Assembly: GCA_035487155.1 (NCBI GenBank)
Contig: DATHMK010000090.1
Coordinates: 1 to 64,000 of the forward strand
Direction of reading: 5' to 3'
Origin: DAIDKA01 sp035487155
Lineage (GTDB): Bacteria; Pseudomonadota; Gammaproteobacteria; Steroidobacterales; Steroidobacteraceae
Length of the DNA stretch: 64,000 nt
Part shown: piece by piece, positions 25,392-34,323 of the stretch
How positions within the stretch are numbered: position 1 is the stretch's first letter
How the letters are laid out: every line of letters begins with the position of its first letter
Translations under genes and position numbers: made by a program
The notes under the pieces: model-generated
What the model saw: only the letters and a program-made list of their open reading frames with translations
What the model was told of the DNA's origin: nothing
The model's database searches: none

Positions 25392-27167
25392 ATGTATCGC
25401 GCACCCCTCAAGGACCTGTCGTTCGTCCTGAATACGCTGCTGGGGGCCCAGCCCCTGGCAGACTGTCCCGCGCACGCCGAGTATTCGGCCGACCTGGCGG
25501 ATTCGATCCTCAGCGAATCAGCGCGCTTCGCCGAAGGGGTGCTGGAGCCGATCAATCGCAGCGGCGATGAGGAAGGCGCGCACTGGAGCGAGCAGGGCGT
25601 GCACTCGGCCAAGGGCTTTCGCGAGGCCTATCGGCAGTTCATCGCGGGCGGCTGGCCGCAGTTGCGGGCGCCGGCCGAAATCGGCGGACAGGGCATGCCG
25701 CTGATCCTGGCCACCGCCGTGCAGGAGACCTGGGCCTCCGCCAACCTGGCCTTCAAGCTGTGTCCCATGCTGACCTACGGCGCCATCCATGCCCTGGAAA
25801 TCACCGCCGCCCCGGAGCTCAAACAGCGCTACCTGCCCAAAATGGTCACCGGCGAATGGACGGGCACGATGGTGCTCACCGAGCCGCAGGCCGGGTCCGA
25901 CCTGGCGCTGATCCGCACCCGGGCCGTACCCCAGGGCGGCGACCTGGCGGTTGATGAATTCCGGCTTTTCGGCCAGAAGATCTTCATCACCTGGGGCGAG
26001 CACGACCTGACCGAGAACATCGTTCACATGGTGCTGGCGCGCATCGACGGTGCGCCCGAGGGCGTCCGCGGCATATCGCTGTTCCTGGTGCCTAAGTTCA
26101 TCGTCCATGAAAACGGCGAACTGGGGCCACGCAATGACCTGCGCTGCGTGTCCATCGAACACAAGCTCGGCATCCATGCCAGTCCCACCTGCGTGATGGC
26201 CTTCGGTGAGCGCGAGGGCGCCACAGGCTACCTGGTAGGCCAAGCCAATCGTGGCCTGGAATACATGTTCATCATGATGAATGCCGCGCGTCTTGCCGTG
26301 GGCCTGCAGGGCTATGCCGTGGCCGAACGCGCCTTCCAGCAGGCCGCTGACTATGCGCGTGGCCGCCTCCAGGGCCGCAGCTCCGGCGCCAAGGGCGCAG
26401 CGCCCATCATTCAGCATCCGGACGTGAAGCGCATGCTGCTGGAGATGAAATCCGGCACCGAGGCCATGCGCGCGCTCACGTTGTACGCGGCCTGGCAGCT
26501 GGATCTGGCGGAATCCCACTCCGATCCAGCGGTGCGCAAGCAGGCCCAGGCGCGCGGTGACCTGCTCATCCCCATCGTCAAGGGCTGGTCCACGGAGTTC
26601 GGCATCGAGCTTGCCAGCACCGGCATCCAGGTTCACGGCGGCACGGGCTTCATCGAGGAGACCGGCGCCGCGCAATGGCTGCGCGACGTGCGTATCACGT
26701 CCATCTATGAGGGCACCACCGGCATCCAGGCCAACGATCTGCTCGGTCGCAAGCTGCTGCGTGACAAGGGTGTCGTCATGATGCAGCTGCTGGCCCAGAT
26801 CGAGGCGGAGATCGGCGCCGCGAGCGGCTCGAATGCAGTGTGCTACGAAGCCCTGTCCGGCGTGAGGCTGCTGCGCGAAGCCACGGGGAAGCTGCTGGAG
26901 CTCGGCGCCGCCGATGTTGATAAGGCGCTCGCGGTCGCGGTGCCGTACTTGATGCTGTGCGGATTCGTGCTCGGTGGCTGGCTCATGGCGCGTGCCGCAA
27001 AACTGGTGAGCACCGATCCGGCACCGGCGGACAGGGAATTCAGCGCGAGCAAGCGGGCGAGCGCCCGCGCCTACGTCGAACAGCTCCTGCCGCGTGCGCT
27101 GGGCTACGCCCGTATGGTCACGAATGGCTCGGCATCCATCGCGGGAGTCGATGCGGCGCTGATCTAG
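25392..27167 (+). CDS. Acyl-CoA dehydrogenase (FadE/DmdC-like)
   Basis: The 591-aa flavoprotein has the acyl-CoA dehydrogenase blocks MVLTEPQAGSDLALIRT and FGQKIFITWGEHD, then HKLGIHASPTCVM and GLQGYAVAERAFQ. Its C-terminal half has VHGGTGFIEETGAAQWLRD and a further helical domain to the end. The extra C-terminal domain and about 590-residue length place it in the large group that includes 3-methylmercaptopropionyl-CoA dehydrogenase; the substrate cannot be read from sequence. It oxidises acyl-CoA to enoyl-CoA and passes electrons to ETF. Confidence 0.88.
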   Translation: MYRAPLKDLSFVLNTLLGAQPLADCPAHAEYSADLADSILSESARFAEGVLEPINRSGDEEGAHWSEQGVHSAKGFREAYRQFIAGGWPQLRAPAEIGGQGMPLILATAVQETWASANLAFKLCPMLTYGAIHALEITAAPELKQRYLPKMVTGEWTGTMVLTEPQAGSDLALIRTRAVPQGGDLAVDEFRLFGQKIFITWGEHDLTENIVHMVLARIDGAPEGVRGISLFLVPKFIVHENGELGPRNDLRCVSIEHKLGIHASPTCVMAFGEREGATGYLVGQANRGLEYMFIMMNAARLAVGLQGYAVAERAFQQAADYARGRLQGRSSGAKGAAPIIQHPDVKRMLLEMKSGTEAMRALTLYAAWQLDLAESHSDPAVRKQAQARGDLLIPIVKGWSTEFGIELASTGIQVHGGTGFIEETGAAQWLRDVRITSIYEGTTGIQANDLLGRKLLRDKGVVMMQLLAQIEAEIGAASGSNAVCYEALSGVRLLREATGKLLELGAADVDKALAVAVPYLMLCGFVLGGWLMARAAKLVSTDPAPADREFSASKRASARAYVEQLLPRALGYARMVTNGSASIAGVDAALI

Positions 27168-27308
27168 CTCACCGGCCTCCATGTTGATAAGACAACGGTG
27201 GTCGTTGCCGATATCGCGGGCTTCATCCCGCCGTACCATCATTTCGTTACAAACATCGGCAACCACTGTACGGCGAGCCTAGTGTGCCTCCTCAACAGGA
27301 GGCCGATC

Positions 27309-27809
27309 ATGATTCGCAGTTTCATGCTGCTGGTGCTCGCGAGCGGGGTAACCGTAATTGGTGCCGCGGATCAACCAGGTACGTCGGACCCGGCACCGCG
27401 GGTATTCACGGCCGCACAGGCGCGCGCCGGCAAGGTGGCCTACGAGTCCAGTTGCGGCCTGTGCCATCAGTTCAACATGCAGGGCCGTACCGGTGCGCCG
27501 GGGGAACTTCCCGACGTCAACTCGCTGCCCGAAAACATGATCAAGACCATCGATCAGAACGGTGAGCAGGTGCCACCGCTGGTGGGCCCGCGGTTCATGG
27601 CGCACTGGGGTGCAAAGTCGACGCAGGAGTATGTGGCGCGCGTGGCCAATGCCATGGGGGCTTTTCCGCCAAAGAACGTGGGCGAGGACACCTCTTTGCA
27701 GCTGACCGCCTATTTTCTGCAGATGAACGGCGCGAAGCCTGGCAAAATCGCACTCAGCGCGCAAACCAAGGTCACGTTGTTCGCGGCGACGGGTCAGGCT
27801 CCACAATAA
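27309..27809 (+). CDS. Periplasmic class I cytochrome c
   Basis: The 166-aa precursor has a signal peptide (about 1-20) and one CGLCH haem-binding site (Cys 49, Cys 52, His 53). The rest fits a single-domain class I cytochrome c; Met residues in the later half (MAHWG or MNGAKPG) could supply the sixth ligand. It would carry electrons in the periplasm. AGGAGG sits seven bases before ATG 27309, which decides the start against upstream in-frame codons. No oxidase or dehydrogenase gene adjoins it. Confidence 0.85.
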   Translation: MIRSFMLLVLASGVTVIGAADQPGTSDPAPRVFTAAQARAGKVAYESSCGLCHQFNMQGRTGAPGELPDVNSLPENMIKTIDQNGEQVPPLVGPRFMAHWGAKSTQEYVARVANAMGAFPPKNVGEDTSLQLTAYFLQMNGAKPGKIALSAQTKVTLFAATGQAPQ

Positions 27810-27955
27810 TTCAACCATGGCGCGCGCCGCCGCGGTTTAATGCACTGCGGCATAGGCATTGGCCGACCAAAACCCAAAGGTGGGATGGAACATCCCGGGC
27901 TTGGTACGCTCCAATAGTGGCTGGGAATGATTCGAACAGGTGAGGGGTCGGTGGG

Positions 27956-29461
27956 GTGTTGGATGATTACAAGCACTTGGGCCTGCGACGCGTAGGTCGA
28001 AAATCCGGGTTCGCGGTTGCCTTGCTGCTGTCGGCCTGCGCCGTCGGCCCGAATTTCCATGCGCCGGCGCCGCCTGCCACCGAGGGCTATGCCCCCGGAG
28101 AGCTGCCGAAGAACACCGCCTCGACCGGCGTGGTCGGCGGTGAATCCCAGCGGTTCCAGTCCGGCCAGGATCTGCCCGCCGAATGGTGGACCCTGTTCGG
28201 CTCCCCCGCCCTGGACCAGCTCATCACCCAGGCCATGGCCAACTATCCGGATATCGCCGCCCAGCAGGCGGCGCTGCGCCAGGCCCGTGAGAATGTCCGG
28301 GCCGAGCAAGGAGTCTTTCTTCCGAGTCTTACCGGTAATGCGCTCGGGCAGCGTTTCAAGGAAAGCGGCGGCAGCATCGCCCCGGGTTTCCCGGCCTTCA
28401 TCTCGAATGTCTTCGAAGCCACCGTCAACGTCTCGTATAACTTCGACCTGTTCGGCGGAGAACGACGGACGCTCGAGCAATTGCAGGCGGTGGCCGAGGC
28501 GCAGAACTTCCAGCTCGAGGCCAGCTACCTTACCCTCACTTCCAACGTCGCGGCCGCCGCCATCCAGCTCGCCGCGACCCGCGATCTGCTGGATGCGACC
28601 AATCAGATCATCGCCCTTGAAGAGAAGCAGCTGACCGTCATCAAGAGGCGCGTGCAGCTGGGCAGCCAGACCAACGCCGATGTCCTGCAGCAGGAGTCAA
28701 ACCTGGCCGCGGTGCGCGCGACACTGCCTCCGTTGCAGCAGCAGCTGGCAGTCACCGAACACCAGCTGGCCGTGCTGACGGGACGCTTCCCGCACGACGC
28801 CAGCGCGCCCGCCCTGAAACTGGGCGATTTGAAGCTGCCGCAGGATCTGCCGGTCAGCCTGCCTTCCTCGCTGGTCGCGCAGCGCCCCGATATACGCGCC
28901 CAGGCGGCGGTGCTGCACCAGGCCACTGCCGCTGTCGGCATCGCCACGGCGAACATGCTGCCGCAGCTGACCTTGAGCGGTTCCTTTGGCGGTGAAGCGC
29001 TGCGCTTTGCCAGTCTTCTGGAACCGGGTTCGAATACCTGGAGTCTGCTGGGGCAGGTCAGCCAGCCGCTCTTTGAAGGCGGCGCCTTGCGCGCCAAGCG
29101 ACGCGCGGCGCTGGCCGCGCTGGATGAGGCCGGCGCGCAGTACAAACTGACGGTGCTGGATGCCTTCCAGAATGTCGCCGACACCCTCACCGCCTTGGAT
29201 AACGATGCGCTGGCGCTCAGCGCCCAATACGATGCCCTCGCCGCCTCGCAGGCCGGGCTGGATCTCATTCAACGACAGTACGACATCGGTATCGCGAACT
29301 ACGTGACGCTGCTGACGGCGCAACAGTCCTATCAGCAGGCGCGCCTGGCCTATGTTCGGGCGCTCGCCAGTCGCTATACCGACACTGTCACGCTGTTTCA
29401 GGCACTGGGCGGTGGCTGGTGGCACCGCATGGACGCAGGCACCTTGCCTGCGCCTAAGTAA
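27956..29461 (+). CDS. Outer-membrane efflux lipoprotein, NodT/OprM family
   Basis: A 501-aa TolC-like channel precursor. A lipobox (LLLSAC, Cys 28) precedes VGPNFHAP, the standard opening of NodT lipoproteins. Two outer-membrane efflux repeats follow, with coiled-coil stretches (ALRQARENVRAEQG; QQLAVTEHQLAVLTG) and the SLVAQRPDIRAQ junction. It forms the exit duct of a tripartite pump. GTG 27956 is used, with GAGGGG upstream. The adaptor gene starts 11 bases behind it. Confidence 0.9.
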   Translation: MLDDYKHLGLRRVGRKSGFAVALLLSACAVGPNFHAPAPPATEGYAPGELPKNTASTGVVGGESQRFQSGQDLPAEWWTLFGSPALDQLITQAMANYPDIAAQQAALRQARENVRAEQGVFLPSLTGNALGQRFKESGGSIAPGFPAFISNVFEATVNVSYNFDLFGGERRTLEQLQAVAEAQNFQLEASYLTLTSNVAAAAIQLAATRDLLDATNQIIALEEKQLTVIKRRVQLGSQTNADVLQQESNLAAVRATLPPLQQQLAVTEHQLAVLTGRFPHDASAPALKLGDLKLPQDLPVSLPSSLVAQRPDIRAQAAVLHQATAAVGIATANMLPQLTLSGSFGGEALRFASLLEPGSNTWSLLGQVSQPLFEGGALRAKRRAALAALDEAGAQYKLTVLDAFQNVADTLTALDNDALALSAQYDALAASQAGLDLIQRQYDIGIANYVTLLTAQQSYQQARLAYVRALASRYTDTVTLFQALGGGWWHRMDAGTLPAPK

Positions 29462-29472
29462 GAGGGACATGT

Positions 29473-30726
29473 ATGGACGATCGCGCTGAATTACTGGAGC
29501 GGCTGCGAATTGACCGCGGCGAGGGACCCGCGACCAGCATAACCGGCCGCAACTGGAAATGGCCGATAGGCATCGGCATCGCTATCCTGCTGCTGCTGGC
29601 CGCTGGAGCCGGAGTCTGGTATTTCACCTCGACCGCCGATGCGGTGCCCATCAAGACCGCCGTCGCCACGGCCGTCCAGTCGACCCAGAGCGGCCCTGCG
29701 GCCGGGCGCACCTTGCTGGACGCCTCCGGTTACGTCGTCGCCCTTCGCCAGGCTTCCGTCTCGGCCAACAGCATCTACAAGGTCAACGAGCTGCTGGTCC
29801 AGGCGGGCGATGTGGTCAAGAAGAACCAGATCCTCGCCAGGCTGGATGACTCGAAGACCCTCGCGGCCCTGGAGGAATCACAGGCGCAGGTCAAGCAGCT
29901 CACGGCCGTTCTGGAGGCCGCGAAAATCCAGGCGGCGGACCTGCGTCCGAGCCTGGTGCGCAATCAGGCGCAGCTGAAGGAAGGCCTGGTCAGCCAGGAT
30001 GCCTTTGATGCCATCAAGACCAGCGATGATGCGGCCGAACAGGCGGTGGCGGTGGCCGAGCAGAATCTGGCCGTGGCCAAGGCCACCGTCGTCCTGAACC
30101 AGCAGTATCAGGACGACACCATCATCCGCTCGCCCTTCGATGGCGTGGTCACGATCAAGAGCGCCCAACCCGGCGAGATCGTCTCGCCGCAGTTCTCAGG
30201 CGGCGGCGGCGTCGCCAAGATCGTCGACATGGACTCGCTGGAAGTCGACGTGGATGTCAGTGAGAACTTCATCAGCCGCGTGCATCCCAAGCAGCCGGCG
30301 TTGATCACGCTCAACGCCTACCCGGACTGGCACATTCCGGCGGAAGTCATCGCCATCGTTCCCACCGCCGATCGTTCCAAGGCGACGGTCGAGGTGCGCG
30401 TGGCGTTCAAGCAGAAAGACGCCCGGGTACTGCCCGAGATGGGCGCGCGCGTGTCGTTCCAGGAGGATGCAGCGCCCGCGACCAGTTCAGCCCCCACGCT
30501 CATCTCCACTGCCGTCGTGGTTCCCGCGGAGGCCGTGCAGACCGAGGGTGACAGCGGCTCGGTATACGTGGTGGACGGTCATACCGTTCAGCACCGCTCG
30601 GTGCAACTGGGCCTGAAGGACAGCAGCGGTCAGACCATTCTCTCGGGGCTGGATGCCGGTACCACGGTGGCCATCGGGGATTTCACCAAGCTGAAGGATG
30701 GCGTGCGGATCAAGATCACGCAGTAG
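29473..30726 (+). CDS. Periplasmic adaptor (membrane fusion) protein of an efflux pump
   Basis: A 417-aa HlyD/MacA-like adaptor. It has a cytoplasmic N-terminus, one helix (about 29-50), a lipoyl-type half-motif (ASVSANSIYKVNELLVQAGDVVKKNQIL), a coiled-coil hairpin (about 130-200), and the second lipoyl half (IIRSPFDGVVTIKSAQPGEIV). A beta-barrel domain and a C-terminal membrane-proximal domain complete it. It bridges an inner-membrane pump to the NodT channel upstream. The inner-membrane component is missing here: the next gene is on the other strand. Confidence 0.9.
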   Translation: MDDRAELLERLRIDRGEGPATSITGRNWKWPIGIGIAILLLLAAGAGVWYFTSTADAVPIKTAVATAVQSTQSGPAAGRTLLDASGYVVALRQASVSANSIYKVNELLVQAGDVVKKNQILARLDDSKTLAALEESQAQVKQLTAVLEAAKIQAADLRPSLVRNQAQLKEGLVSQDAFDAIKTSDDAAEQAVAVAEQNLAVAKATVVLNQQYQDDTIIRSPFDGVVTIKSAQPGEIVSPQFSGGGGVAKIVDMDSLEVDVDVSENFISRVHPKQPALITLNAYPDWHIPAEVIAIVPTADRSKATVEVRVAFKQKDARVLPEMGARVSFQEDAAPATSSAPTLISTAVVVPAEAVQTEGDSGSVYVVDGHTVQHRSVQLGLKDSSGQTILSGLDAGTTVAIGDFTKLKDGVRIKITQ

Positions 30727-30823
30727 GTCGAACCATCCCCTGCAGCCGGGGCACCCAGTGCTCCGTGTCGAAGATTCGATCCTCGAAATGCATGCTCGAT
30801 CGGCCAGCCGACGGCCGGGCAGA

Positions 30824-32113
30824 TCAGCGTCCGGGCGTACGCAACCTGAGCGGCGGCGGCTCGTTCAGGCTCTGCATGTAGAGGCGGCGCGCATCGGCAT
30901 CCAGGGTGGTCAGATCCAGTTTCTCGGTATGCGTGAGGCGCAATGCGGAATCGCTGATGCGACCCACGGCGCGATTGCGTGGCGACCAGCGCCTGGCAAG
31001 TCGCCGGGTGGCGCCGGTCTTGAGGATATCGGCGACGGCACTGGCGACCAGCGGATCGCGGGTCAGCTCGCTGTGCGCGCAGGCGACGAAGTAGGTCTGC
31101 GCGCCCTCCAGCCGGGCGCTGAGGGCGGGAACGGTGCCATCGCCATGCGGCCTGATCGTGTAGACGAAGTCATCCGCGATGCGTTCGATCCCTGTGACCG
31201 TGGCCTGACCGGTGCCGACCAGTACCGAACAACGCGCGGTGGTCTTGCCCATGCCGGCCCGCGTTTCCCATGCGGCGCGCAGCAGCTCGGCGCGCGGTCG
31301 GGGCCCTGCTTGCGGCCATTGCTGCGCATCGAAGAGATCGATGCCCTGGGTATGGGTGGGCGTGGGCAGCAGTTGATAGAGACTTGGAAAGGTGTTGAAC
31401 ACTTCCTCCGCAAGCTGCTCGGCGCTGATGCGCGGATCGAGCCTTGCGAGTTTGCGCACCACCGGGTAGGTGCCGCGCACCGCCTGGACTCCGGCAAATG
31501 AACCCTCATTGGGCGAGCCCAGCAACACGACCTGCTGGACCTTGCGCCGCGCCGGCAGCGACAGTGCCGCGCGGCTGACCAGGCCGCCCATGCTGTGCGC
31601 AACCAGATGCACATACGGGTGCGGCTCCGCTTCGATGCGTTGCGCGAGCCGCTTGCCCAGCACATCGATGCCGAGGCGCCAGTCATAGTCTACGCAGTCG
31701 ACGTCAAAGCCATGCGCCACCAGGTGCAGGCGCAGCCGCAGGTAGGAGAACAGCACCACGCCCATGGGGCGTATCGGCGCTCCCAGATCCATCCGCAAGG
31801 CGCGCAGCCTTCCCGCGCCAATGTCCGCCGGATCCACCCACAACAAATCGGCCGGCAGGGGAGCCGGCCGTTCGAACCCCAATTGTGAACCCATGATGCC
31901 TGGCACGATGAGAACGCGGCCGGCGCGAATGCCGGTGCTGCGTTTCACGGCGCGCCTTGCCAGGTACTGCAGCTCGCCATATTCACGGTCACCAAAGAAT
32001 GCCGTGAGTTCCTGACGGTGCTCGCCGCTGGCGAGCAGCGCCTGCGCCTGCACGTCGGAAAACGCCAGCTTGTCGTATGGCGTGATGTGCTCGGAGGGGC
32101 CGTCTAATCGCAT
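30824..32113 (-). CDS. LCAT-like alpha/beta hydrolase (lipase/acyltransferase)
   Basis: The 429-aa protein has the lecithin:cholesterol acyltransferase pattern: VLIVPGIMGSQLG near residue 70, YDWRLG, the nucleophile elbow AHSMGGL, LLGSPNEGS, and a late GDGTVP before CAHSEL, which supplies the catalytic His. No signal peptide is visible. Such bacterial LCAT-like enzymes act on acyl lipids; the substrate here is unknown. It lies 33 bases behind the copper chaperone gene on the same strand. Confidence 0.8.
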   Translation of the reverse strand: MRLDGPSEHITPYDKLAFSDVQAQALLASGEHRQELTAFFGDREYGELQYLARRAVKRSTGIRAGRVLIVPGIMGSQLGFERPAPLPADLLWVDPADIGAGRLRALRMDLGAPIRPMGVVLFSYLRLRLHLVAHGFDVDCVDYDWRLGIDVLGKRLAQRIEAEPHPYVHLVAHSMGGLVSRAALSLPARRKVQQVVLLGSPNEGSFAGVQAVRGTYPVVRKLARLDPRISAEQLAEEVFNTFPSLYQLLPTPTHTQGIDLFDAQQWPQAGPRPRAELLRAAWETRAGMGKTTARCSVLVGTGQATVTGIERIADDFVYTIRPHGDGTVPALSARLEGAQTYFVACAHSELTRDPLVASAVADILKTGATRRLARRWSPRNRAVGRISDSALRLTHTEKLDLTTLDADARRLYMQSLNEPPPLRLRTPGR

Positions 32114-32146
32114 GGCTATGGGTCGCTGGGCGGATGCGCCCGGACT

Positions 32147-32605
32147 TCAGTTCGCTCCCAGAGGCCGCACCAGCGCCGTGGCGTGCAATCTCATGCCATC
32201 AGCGAACACCAGCACGATCGGCACACGTTCACCCACCTGCAGCGGATGGGTGAGTCCATGCAGCATGATGTGTTTGGCGCCCGGCCTGAAGGCCATGCTC
32301 GCCCCGGGAGCGAGCGAGACCGAGCTGAGCGCACGCATCTGCGACTGACCGCCGGACTCCAGCGACTCGTGCAGCATCGCCATGGCTGCCACTGGAGTTT
32401 CCACGCCGATCAGTTTGGCAGTTTGGGTCCCGATGTTCTCCAGTGACAGGTAGACCGAGGCCACATCCGACCCGGGCGGTGGCTGGCGTATCCAGGCACC
32501 CGCAACCAGCAGGTTGCCGCCTCCCGTGATTCCGATCCGGGGCGTGAGGCCGGCGGCCAGCATCAGCAACGCCAGCAGAACCGGGCCCCGCAGGCAGGTG
32601 GTCAT
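32147..32605 (-). CDS. Periplasmic copper chaperone PCu(A)C
   Basis: The 152-aa precursor has a signal peptide and then a cupredoxin-like domain with the exact Cu(I) signature H-x10-M-x21-H-x-M: the His is in MLHES, the first Met in SQMRA, and the final pair in KHIML. These proteins deliver copper, notably to the CuA site of cytochrome oxidase. ATG 32605 is chosen because it starts the signal peptide; upstream in-frame ATG 32638 lacks a ribosome binding site. It lies between oxyR and the LCAT-like gene, all on the same strand. Confidence 0.9.
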   Translation of the reverse strand: MTTCLRGPVLLALLMLAAGLTPRIGITGGGNLLVAGAWIRQPPPGSDVASVYLSLENIGTQTAKLIGVETPVAAMAMLHESLESGGQSQMRALSSVSLAPGASMAFRPGAKHIMLHGLTHPLQVGERVPIVLVFADGMRLHATALVRPLGAN

Positions 32606-32660
32606 CGACCTGCGGCTGCTGACATGTGCTGATGCCATGCTTGCGAGTATGCCAGAGCGA

Positions 32661-33560
32661 CTACTTGGCATGTTTGACCACCACGTCGCAGAAGGCCTGG
32701 ATGGCGGCCAGGCGCGCGCTGGACTTGCGCCATACCGCGCCGATCTGGCGGTGCGGAGTCGGTCGGATCAGAGGCCGTATGACGACGCCGCGTGCATTGC
32801 CATAGGCCCCGCGACTGGCAAGCTCCGGCATGAGCGTTACGCCCGCACCCGCGGCGACCATCTGGCGCAGGGTTTCCAGGCTGGTGGCACGGAAATCCTG
32901 GCGCTCATGAATGGAGACCCGGCTGCACACTTCGAGCGCCTGATCGCGCAGGCAGTGGCCTTCCTCCAGCAACAGCAGGCTCTCATCCGCCAGATCAGCG
33001 ATCCGGATGCTGGCCTGTTTCGCCAACCGGTGCTGCTCGGGCAGCGCGACATTGAAATCCTCGTCATACAGTTTGCGGCTCGCCAATCCTTCCTGTTCCA
33101 CCGGCAAGGCGAGTACCCCCACATCGATGTCACCGCTGTGCAGTTTCTCCAGAATCGCAGCGGTCTGGTATTCGAAGAGCAGCAGATCCAGCCGCGGTAT
33201 CTGTTTGCGCACCGCCGGTGCCACCTGCGGCAGCACATAGGGACCGACGGTAGGGATCATGGCGACTTTCAGCCGCCCTGACAGGGGATCGCGAAACGTC
33301 TGGGCGAGGGTGATGACCTCATCGCTGGCGCTCAGGATCAGACGCGCCCGGGCCACAATCTGCTCTCCGGCCTGGGTGAGCGTCGCCCCCTTGGACTGGC
33401 GCTCAATCAACTGCACGCCCAGATAGTCCTCCAGCTTCTTGAGCTGAGCAGAAAGGGTGGGCTGGCTGACGAAACAGCGTTCCGCGGCCTGCCCGAAATG
33501 ACCGGTATCGGCGACTTTCACCAGGTAGCGCAGATCCTTGAGTTTGATATCCGACATCAT
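32661..33560 (-). CDS. oxyR: Hydrogen-peroxide-sensing regulator OxyR
   Basis: A 299-aa LysR-family protein whose helix-turn-helix (HFGQAAERCFVSQPTLSAQLKKLE) and sensor loop (EEGHCLRDQALEVC) match OxyR. The redox cysteines are Cys 203 and Cys 212, nine residues apart as in E. coli Cys199/Cys208. Oxidation to a disulfide activates antioxidant genes. Two ATGs adjoin (33560 and 33557), and GGAAG is better spaced from the second. It is divergent from ahpC, with an OxyR site between them, so both genes are probably under its control. Confidence 0.94.
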   Translation of the reverse strand: MMSDIKLKDLRYLVKVADTGHFGQAAERCFVSQPTLSAQLKKLEDYLGVQLIERQSKGATLTQAGEQIVARARLILSASDEVITLAQTFRDPLSGRLKVAMIPTVGPYVLPQVAPAVRKQIPRLDLLLFEYQTAAILEKLHSGDIDVGVLALPVEQEGLASRKLYDEDFNVALPEQHRLAKQASIRIADLADESLLLLEEGHCLRDQALEVCSRVSIHERQDFRATSLETLRQMVAAGAGVTLMPELASRGAYGNARGVVIRPLIRPTPHRQIGAVWRKSSARLAAIQAFCDVVVKHAK

Positions 33561-33567
33561 GCTTCCG

Positions 33568-33604
33568 ATATATGGCGTCTATCGGCATTATAAAGTCAAT
33601 CGAT
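33568..33604. promoter_or_regulatory. OxyR operator between oxyR and ahpC
   Basis: The OxyR pattern is four tetranucleotides, ATAG-n7-CTAT-n7-ATAG-n7-CTAT. Here the same spacing gives ATAT, CTAT, ATAA and CGAT, 13 of 16 positions. It starts eight bases upstream of the oxyR start codon and 76 bases before the ahpC ATG, where it could repress oxyR and activate ahpC. Confidence 0.75.
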
Positions 33605-33679
33605 TGGAATTATATGGTCCGTGGATCCAGGATGGCCACATCGAATTTGCCCGGAAGCGATCTATCAAGGAGCAGGACC

Positions 33680-34219
33680 ATGTTGGGTATTGGCAAGAAG
33701 TTTCCCGAATATCGGCTCAATGCCGTTGTTTCCACCGACCAGAGCAAGGCGTTCCAGACTATCGAGGGCGGCACGCATGCCGGCAAATGGCGCGTGATCT
33801 TTTTCTGGCCCATGGACTTCACCTTTGTGTGCCCGACCGAGATCGCGGCCTTCGGCAAGCTCGAAAAGGAATTCCGTGCACGCGATGCCCAGCTGCTGGG
33901 CGCCAGCACCGATTCGGAGTACGTGCATCTCGCCTGGCGCCGCGACAAGGCGGAACTGAAGGATCTGCCGTTCCCGATGCTGGCGGACGTGAAGCGCGAG
34001 CTCACCGCGGCGCTGGGCATCCTTGATGCGGAGGCCGGCGTGGCACAGCGCGCCACTTACATCGTCGATCCCCAGGGCGTGATCCGCTTCGTATACGTCA
34101 CCGACCTGAATGTCGGTCGCAATCCCGAGGAGGTGCTGCGGGTGCTTGATGCCCTGCAGACCGATGAGCTCTGCCCCTGCAACTGGCAAAAGGGCGATGA
34201 CACGCTGAAGGCTGCCTGA
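33680..34219 (+). CDS. ahpC: Alkyl hydroperoxide reductase AhpC (peroxiredoxin, AhpD-dependent type)
   Basis: A 179-aa two-cysteine peroxiredoxin. The peroxidatic Cys 51 lies in FVCPTE, and the C-terminus has ELCPCNW with Cys 165 and Cys 167, as in the three-cysteine AhpC of Mycobacterium, which is reduced by AhpD rather than AhpF. It reduces peroxides and peroxynitrite. AAGGAG six bases before ATG 33680 fixes the start. The ahpD gene follows after 104 bases carrying two strong hairpins, and oxyR lies divergently upstream. Confidence 0.95.
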   Translation: MLGIGKKFPEYRLNAVVSTDQSKAFQTIEGGTHAGKWRVIFFWPMDFTFVCPTEIAAFGKLEKEFRARDAQLLGASTDSEYVHLAWRRDKAELKDLPFPMLADVKRELTAALGILDAEAGVAQRATYIVDPQGVIRFVYVTDLNVGRNPEEVLRVLDALQTDELCPCNWQKGDDTLKAA

Positions 34220-34230
34220 GGAGTCCTCCG

Positions 34231-34295
34231 CCGGTGCCCGGCCCGGGCACCGGCGGCCCGTGAGCCCCCAGCTTCCCCCCTCGGGGGCTCACGGG
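34231..34295 (+). other. Two strong RNA hairpins between ahpC and ahpD
   Basis: Hairpin 1 (34231-34253) has a perfect 10-bp GC-rich stem around a 3-base loop. Hairpin 2 (34257-34295) has a perfect 13-bp stem (CCCGTGAGCCCCC with its complement) around a 13-base loop. No T-run follows, so they are not standard terminators. They would protect the ahpC 3' end or reduce readthrough into ahpD. Confidence 0.75.
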
Positions 34296-34323
34296 GCGGG
34301 ACGTCTTGAACTGGAGAACTGTT

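Noticed and set aside
25518..27266. Very long open frame on the strand opposite the acyl-CoA dehydrogenase
   Set aside because: It is a shadow frame in GC-rich coding DNA: His/Gly/Arg-rich composition, no domain, no start signals, and the plus-strand gene is a clear family member.
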